This document shows positions 61,326 to 64,000 of a DNA stretch of 64,000 bases, piece after piece; the stretch's first letter is position 1; the number at the start of each line of letters is the position of its first letter. The notes beneath the pieces are model-generated. The model saw nothing but the letters and a program-made list of their open reading frames with translations, was not told the DNA's origin and ran no database searches. Made by a program: the position numbers and the translations under genes. This DNA is from Acidobacteriota bacterium (GTDB taxonomy: Bacteria > Acidobacteriota > Blastocatellia > Pyrinomonadales > Pyrinomonadaceae). The stretch is from assembly GCA_018269005.1 (NCBI GenBank), contig JAFDVK010000012.1, positions 186,001-250,000 of the forward strand, written 5' to 3'.

Positions 61326-62567
61326 TTAACCCGACGCGATAATATTCACCTTCGCACCATTCGGCAAGATGTAGCCGGTCCCCGATAGATCTCGGAGATC
61401 GGCTTTTTTGACCCTGAGTTTCTCTAGTATCTTGTGGTCAAGAGTCGTCAGCATCTCTACGTTAAAACGCTCGCAGATCGACAAGAAATTCCACGCTGTC
61501 TGGCCATTCACCTGATAGCCGGTGCAAAGTTTCCGTGCAAGAGCAATACTGGACTCCGCGTCGAACCAATCGAGGAAGTCCGTTCTTCCGGTGCCTTCAG
61601 AACACTCTGCAAGCAATATTATCCTGCCGCCCGCCGTACACGCTTTGGCCGCCGTATCAAGAGCTTTATGAGCTTGGATCAGATTTATATCGAACGGGCT
61701 GCCGCCGCAGGAGACGATAACAAGATCACGTTTTGCTTCGATCCGAAGCGTCTGTTTTACCGCAACTGCATCGCAGGCCGCTCTGTGCGACGTTACAAGA
61801 TCGCCGCAAAAAAGATCAACGACCTCACCTGAATCGTTCACTACGGTCGATATGGAAAAGACGTTCTTGACGAACTTTGCGGCTTCGAGAAATGCTTCAT
61901 GCACAGCATTTCCTTCCAGCAGGCCGGTGCCGACGCCTTCACGTCGCCGAAGCGTTTCGCAGTCGAAAGCGAGTTTGTGGGTCGCCTCGACCGTTCGCTC
62001 TGAGGCAAGGCCCGGACAAATGAGCTTCCTACCGCCGGTGAAACCCGCAAAATAGTGGAACGAAACCGCGCCGATCGTGATCACGTGGTCGCTGTCGAGC
62101 AAAGCTCCGTTCAAGCTAACGCTGATCCCGCCGCTTGTTTCGCCGACAACGGCAAGATTCGCGATGCCGCTCGCTCGATGGTCGATAGTGCGGATGCGTT
62201 GGGTGATGAAAGGTGTTAAGATCTCGGCCTTTTCTTCATTTGTGACCTGACGATGTATTCCGGTCGCAAAAATGATCGCGATCTCGTGCGGCCGTGTTCC
62301 GTTTGCGATGAGACGGCGTACGACCAAATTAACGACCTGCGCGCTCCCGGACGCCCGTGTAGCGTCAGGAACGACGATCAGGACGGTCTCGCCGGGCGAG
62401 ATCGTTTCCTCAAATGGCTCTGCGCCGATCGGTTGGTCAAGCCTTTCGTTGATCGTGCGGTCGTCGAGCGGTGCGCTGTCATTCGCGGCAGCAAGGACTG
62501 AGAAGCGCTCTTCAGCGTACTCGAACGGCACGACGCCGTGGCCATATTTGAGGTCGATCGTCGCCAT
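61326..62567 (-). CDS. larA: Nickel-dependent lactate racemase family protein (LarA-like)
   Basis: This 413-residue protein matches the LarA family, which interconverts D- and L-lactate or other 2-hydroxyacids using a nickel-pincer nucleotide cofactor. VPDATRASGSAQVVNLVVRRLIANG, the FATGIHRQVTNEEKAEIL segment with catalytic-type His, FHYFAGFTGGRKLICPG with the cofactor-binding Lys, and SCGGSPFDINLIQAHKALDTA are present. The larB, larC and larE genes that build the cofactor are not in the window. Many LarA homologues act on substrates other than lactate, so the reaction is provisional. Confidence 0.88.
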   Translation of the reverse strand: MATIDLKYGHGVVPFEYAEERFSVLAAANDSAPLDDRTINERLDQPIGAEPFEETISPGETVLIVVPDATRASGSAQVVNLVVRRLIANGTRPHEIAIIFATGIHRQVTNEEKAEILTPFITQRIRTIDHRASGIANLAVVGETSGGISVSLNGALLDSDHVITIGAVSFHYFAGFTGGRKLICPGLASERTVEATHKLAFDCETLRRREGVGTGLLEGNAVHEAFLEAAKFVKNVFSISTVVNDSGEVVDLFCGDLVTSHRAACDAVAVKQTLRIEAKRDLVIVSCGGSPFDINLIQAHKALDTAAKACTAGGRIILLAECSEGTGRTDFLDWFDAESSIALARKLCTGYQVNGQTAWNFLSICERFNVEMLTTLDHKILEKLRVKKADLRDLSGTGYILPNGAKVNIIASG

Positions 62568-62571
62568 GGAT

Positions 62572-63525
62572 TCAACGCGTCAATGACGCGGGTTCAAAGC
62601 AGTTCGTGCCTGATTCGCAGACGTAAACCGCCTCTGCCTCTTTGCCGGTGGTCTCCATTTGGATCGTCAAATGATCGATCTCGAACTCATCGTGGAGCTT
62701 CGCTCTCACGATTGCCAAGAGGTCCGAATGTTCTACAGAATCGTCATGATTGATGTGAGCGGTCAGCGCCTCAAGGCCCGAAGAAATGGTCCATACATGC
62801 AGGTCATGTACTCCAGTAACCCCTTCGATCGCAAGAATTGCGGTCTTGACCCTTGCGATGTCGATGTGCGATGGCGTGCCTTCGAGCAGAATGTTGACCG
62901 ACTCGGAAACAAGCCTCCAAGCTCCGAAGATAATGATCACGCTGATAAGAATACTCGTCACAGCATCGGCCCAAAACCAACCGAAGGTGACGATCAGAAT
63001 GCCCGAAAGCAATGCGGCAAGCGAGCCAAGAAGGTCGCCCGCAACGTGCAGCCAGGCACCACGCATATTTAAGTCGTGTTCGTGGCCGCCGTGGAGCATC
63101 TTTAGGACGATGATGTTTACAACGAGGCCGCCAGCGGCGACTATGGTTAAGGTATTCCCGTGAATTTCGGGCGGTGCAAGCCAACGCATCGCAGCCTCAT
63201 AGACGACCCAGATCGAAAGCACAACAAGAGCAATGCCGTTCACAAAGGCCGCCAGGATCTCGGCTCGATAAAAGCCAAACGTCTTTGCAGCGGTTGCCGG
63301 GCGCGTCGCGAACCAAAACGATGCAAGGGTCAGACTGAGTGCGGCAACATCCGTCAGCATATGGACGGAATCTGCCATCAAGGCGAGCGAATTCGAAAGC
63401 CAACCGCCGACCGCCTCTGCGAGCATATACCCGAAGGTGAGTGCAAGGGCGATCTTTAGCTTGCGTATGCTTGAAGCAGATCGAGTCGAAGGCCCGTGAT
63501 CGTGCGTGTGTCCCTGTTCGGCCAT
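62572..63525 (-). CDS. Cation diffusion facilitator (CzcD/ZitB-type) exporter
   Basis: This 317-residue metal/H+ antiporter exports Zn2+ or related divalent ions. A His-rich start (GHTHDHGP) precedes six helices: the first metal site is in SLALMADSVHMLTDVAAL and the second in LHVAGDLLGSLAALLSGI (HD pattern), both as expected for Zn transporters. The C-terminal cytoplasmic domain includes DLHVWTISSGLEALTAHI. It starts at 63525 and ends five bases before the larA-like gene. Regulation is not visible. Confidence 0.95.
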   Translation of the reverse strand: MAEQGHTHDHGPSTRSASSIRKLKIALALTFGYMLAEAVGGWLSNSLALMADSVHMLTDVAALSLTLASFWFATRPATAAKTFGFYRAEILAAFVNGIALVVLSIWVVYEAAMRWLAPPEIHGNTLTIVAAGGLVVNIIVLKMLHGGHEHDLNMRGAWLHVAGDLLGSLAALLSGILIVTFGWFWADAVTSILISVIIIFGAWRLVSESVNILLEGTPSHIDIARVKTAILAIEGVTGVHDLHVWTISSGLEALTAHINHDDSVEHSDLLAIVRAKLHDEFEIDHLTIQMETTGKEAEAVYVCESGTNCFEPASLTR

Positions 63526-63529
63526 TCGT

Positions 63530-64000
63530 CTAATAACGTTTCATAAGGCGGCCGGTTCGGAGCGAGACGACAAAGCCCGCACGATTGCCACGGTCGTCGC
63601 CGATCTCGATAGATGTTTCGGCCGACTGCGACGAAACCTGCAGCCTAAAGCTGCCGTCCGAGACCGCAAACGTATCACGTCCCTGCGAGCGCACGGCCAT
63701 TCCGGGTTGGGTCTTGCCGGTGATAATAAAGATACCGCCGCCAACGCTCTCGACCTTAAGATCGGTAAGTTCGATGCGAATGTTGCTCTCGCGTCTTACG
63801 ACCGTAAACTTCCATGCATCGTTCCAATTTGTAGTTTGCCCCGAACGCGATAACGCTCGAACCCGCCAATAATATGTTCCCGGGGTCAAGCCTGTTAGAT
63901 GAAAGTCATTCGAGCCCAAACCGGTACGATCGACAAGGATCGCATCCGGCGAGAACCAAGGGGATTTTGCTACCTGAAGATAGTAGCTTTGGACGGGCTG
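63530..64000 (-). CDS. Fibronectin-III-like protein, C-terminal part (runs off the window)
   Basis: The frame is open from the window edge to TAG 63530-63532 and encodes 156 residues of a C-terminus. It begins PVQSYYLQVAKSPWFSP and includes GLTPGTYYWRVRALSRSGQTTNW, a fibronectin type III-like strand set, then VRRESNIRIELTDLKVESVGGGIFIITGKTQPGMAVRSQGRDTFAVSDGSFRLQVS, which resembles an Ig-like glucodextranase/FecR-associated domain. It is likely a secreted or cell-surface protein, but without the N-terminus the family is uncertain. It ends four bases before the CDF gene. Confidence 0.7.
   Translation of the reverse strand, partial: QPVQSYYLQVAKSPWFSPDAILVDRTGLGSNDFHLTGLTPGTYYWRVRALSRSGQTTNWNDAWKFTVVRRESNIRIELTDLKVESVGGGIFIITGKTQPGMAVRSQGRDTFAVSDGSFRLQVSSQSAETSIEIGDDRGNRAGFVVSLRTGRLMKRY

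Overview
The window looks like chromosome from an Acidobacteriota bacterium, most likely class Blastocatellia. The reasons are a tandem pair of VWFA-related proteins of the acidobacterial type (41516-43620), secreted DUF1501 and DUF1800 proteins, a PilT next to an MJ0042-type zinc-ribbon protein, an LptE-like protein, and moderate GC with dense coding. This assignment is inference from gene content; no rRNA gene is present. No tRNA, rRNA, CRISPR array or prophage was seen, and no gene-free stretch exceeds 300 bases.

Layout. 1-7616: a TPR protein cut by the window edge, clpS, a very large GH18/NodB deacetylase/GT2 fusion protein, and ileS. 7635-11381: two small secreted proteins, lspA, a four-helix-bundle gene boxed by inverted repeats, lgt and an rluD-type pseudouridine synthase. 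11385-12100: a REP-associated transposase (RAYT) gene between two inverted REP hairpins. 12122-22028: five consecutive secreted glycosidase genes (GH20, GH109, GH35, GH33 sialidase, GH92), a complement of enzymes suited to trimming sialylated glycoprotein glycans. 22163-24339: an orphan antitoxin with a truncated toxin, a DUF1501 protein and an intact RelE-type toxin/antitoxin pair. 24414-33509: housekeeping genes (argG, argH, thioesterase, tilS, ftsH, folP, a tiny membrane protein, lptE, holA). 33506-41357: a zinc-ribbon protein, pilT, thiE, a secreted protein, rimI, queA, a two-repeat secreted protein and a phosphohexomutase. 41516-50291: VWA pair, VOC and NTF2-like proteins, glcD-like oxidase, an M48 protease gene split by an in-frame amber codon, a glutamate/dicarboxylate symporter and a rhomboid protease. 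50288-58452: a surface-polysaccharide cluster (three glycosyltransferases, a GT-C-like membrane protein, a methyltransferase, Wzm/Wzt ABC exporter). 58470-64000: DUF1800 protein, a secreted protein, a larA-like racemase, a CDF cation exporter and a partial secreted protein.

The most unusual signals are repeats. Two REP-like inverted hairpin pairs lie in frame inside coding sequences (rluD and the GH92 gene). One of these pairs has the same hairpin design as the REPs flanking the RAYT gene. This suggests a REP/RAYT system whose elements insert into open reading frames and are tolerated as extra peptide, as Rickettsia palindromic elements are. Other repeat families are a GAAGCCAGAAG array around the four-helix-bundle gene, palindromes of the GCCACGAATTCACGAAT type at several gene ends, and short tandem arrays upstream of tilS and rluD. 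Other points worth a second look are the sialoglycan-degrading gene set, the amber-split protease, a 49-residue membrane protein coupled to lptE, a structured RNA candidate upstream of ftsH and an apparently leaderless antitoxin promoter.
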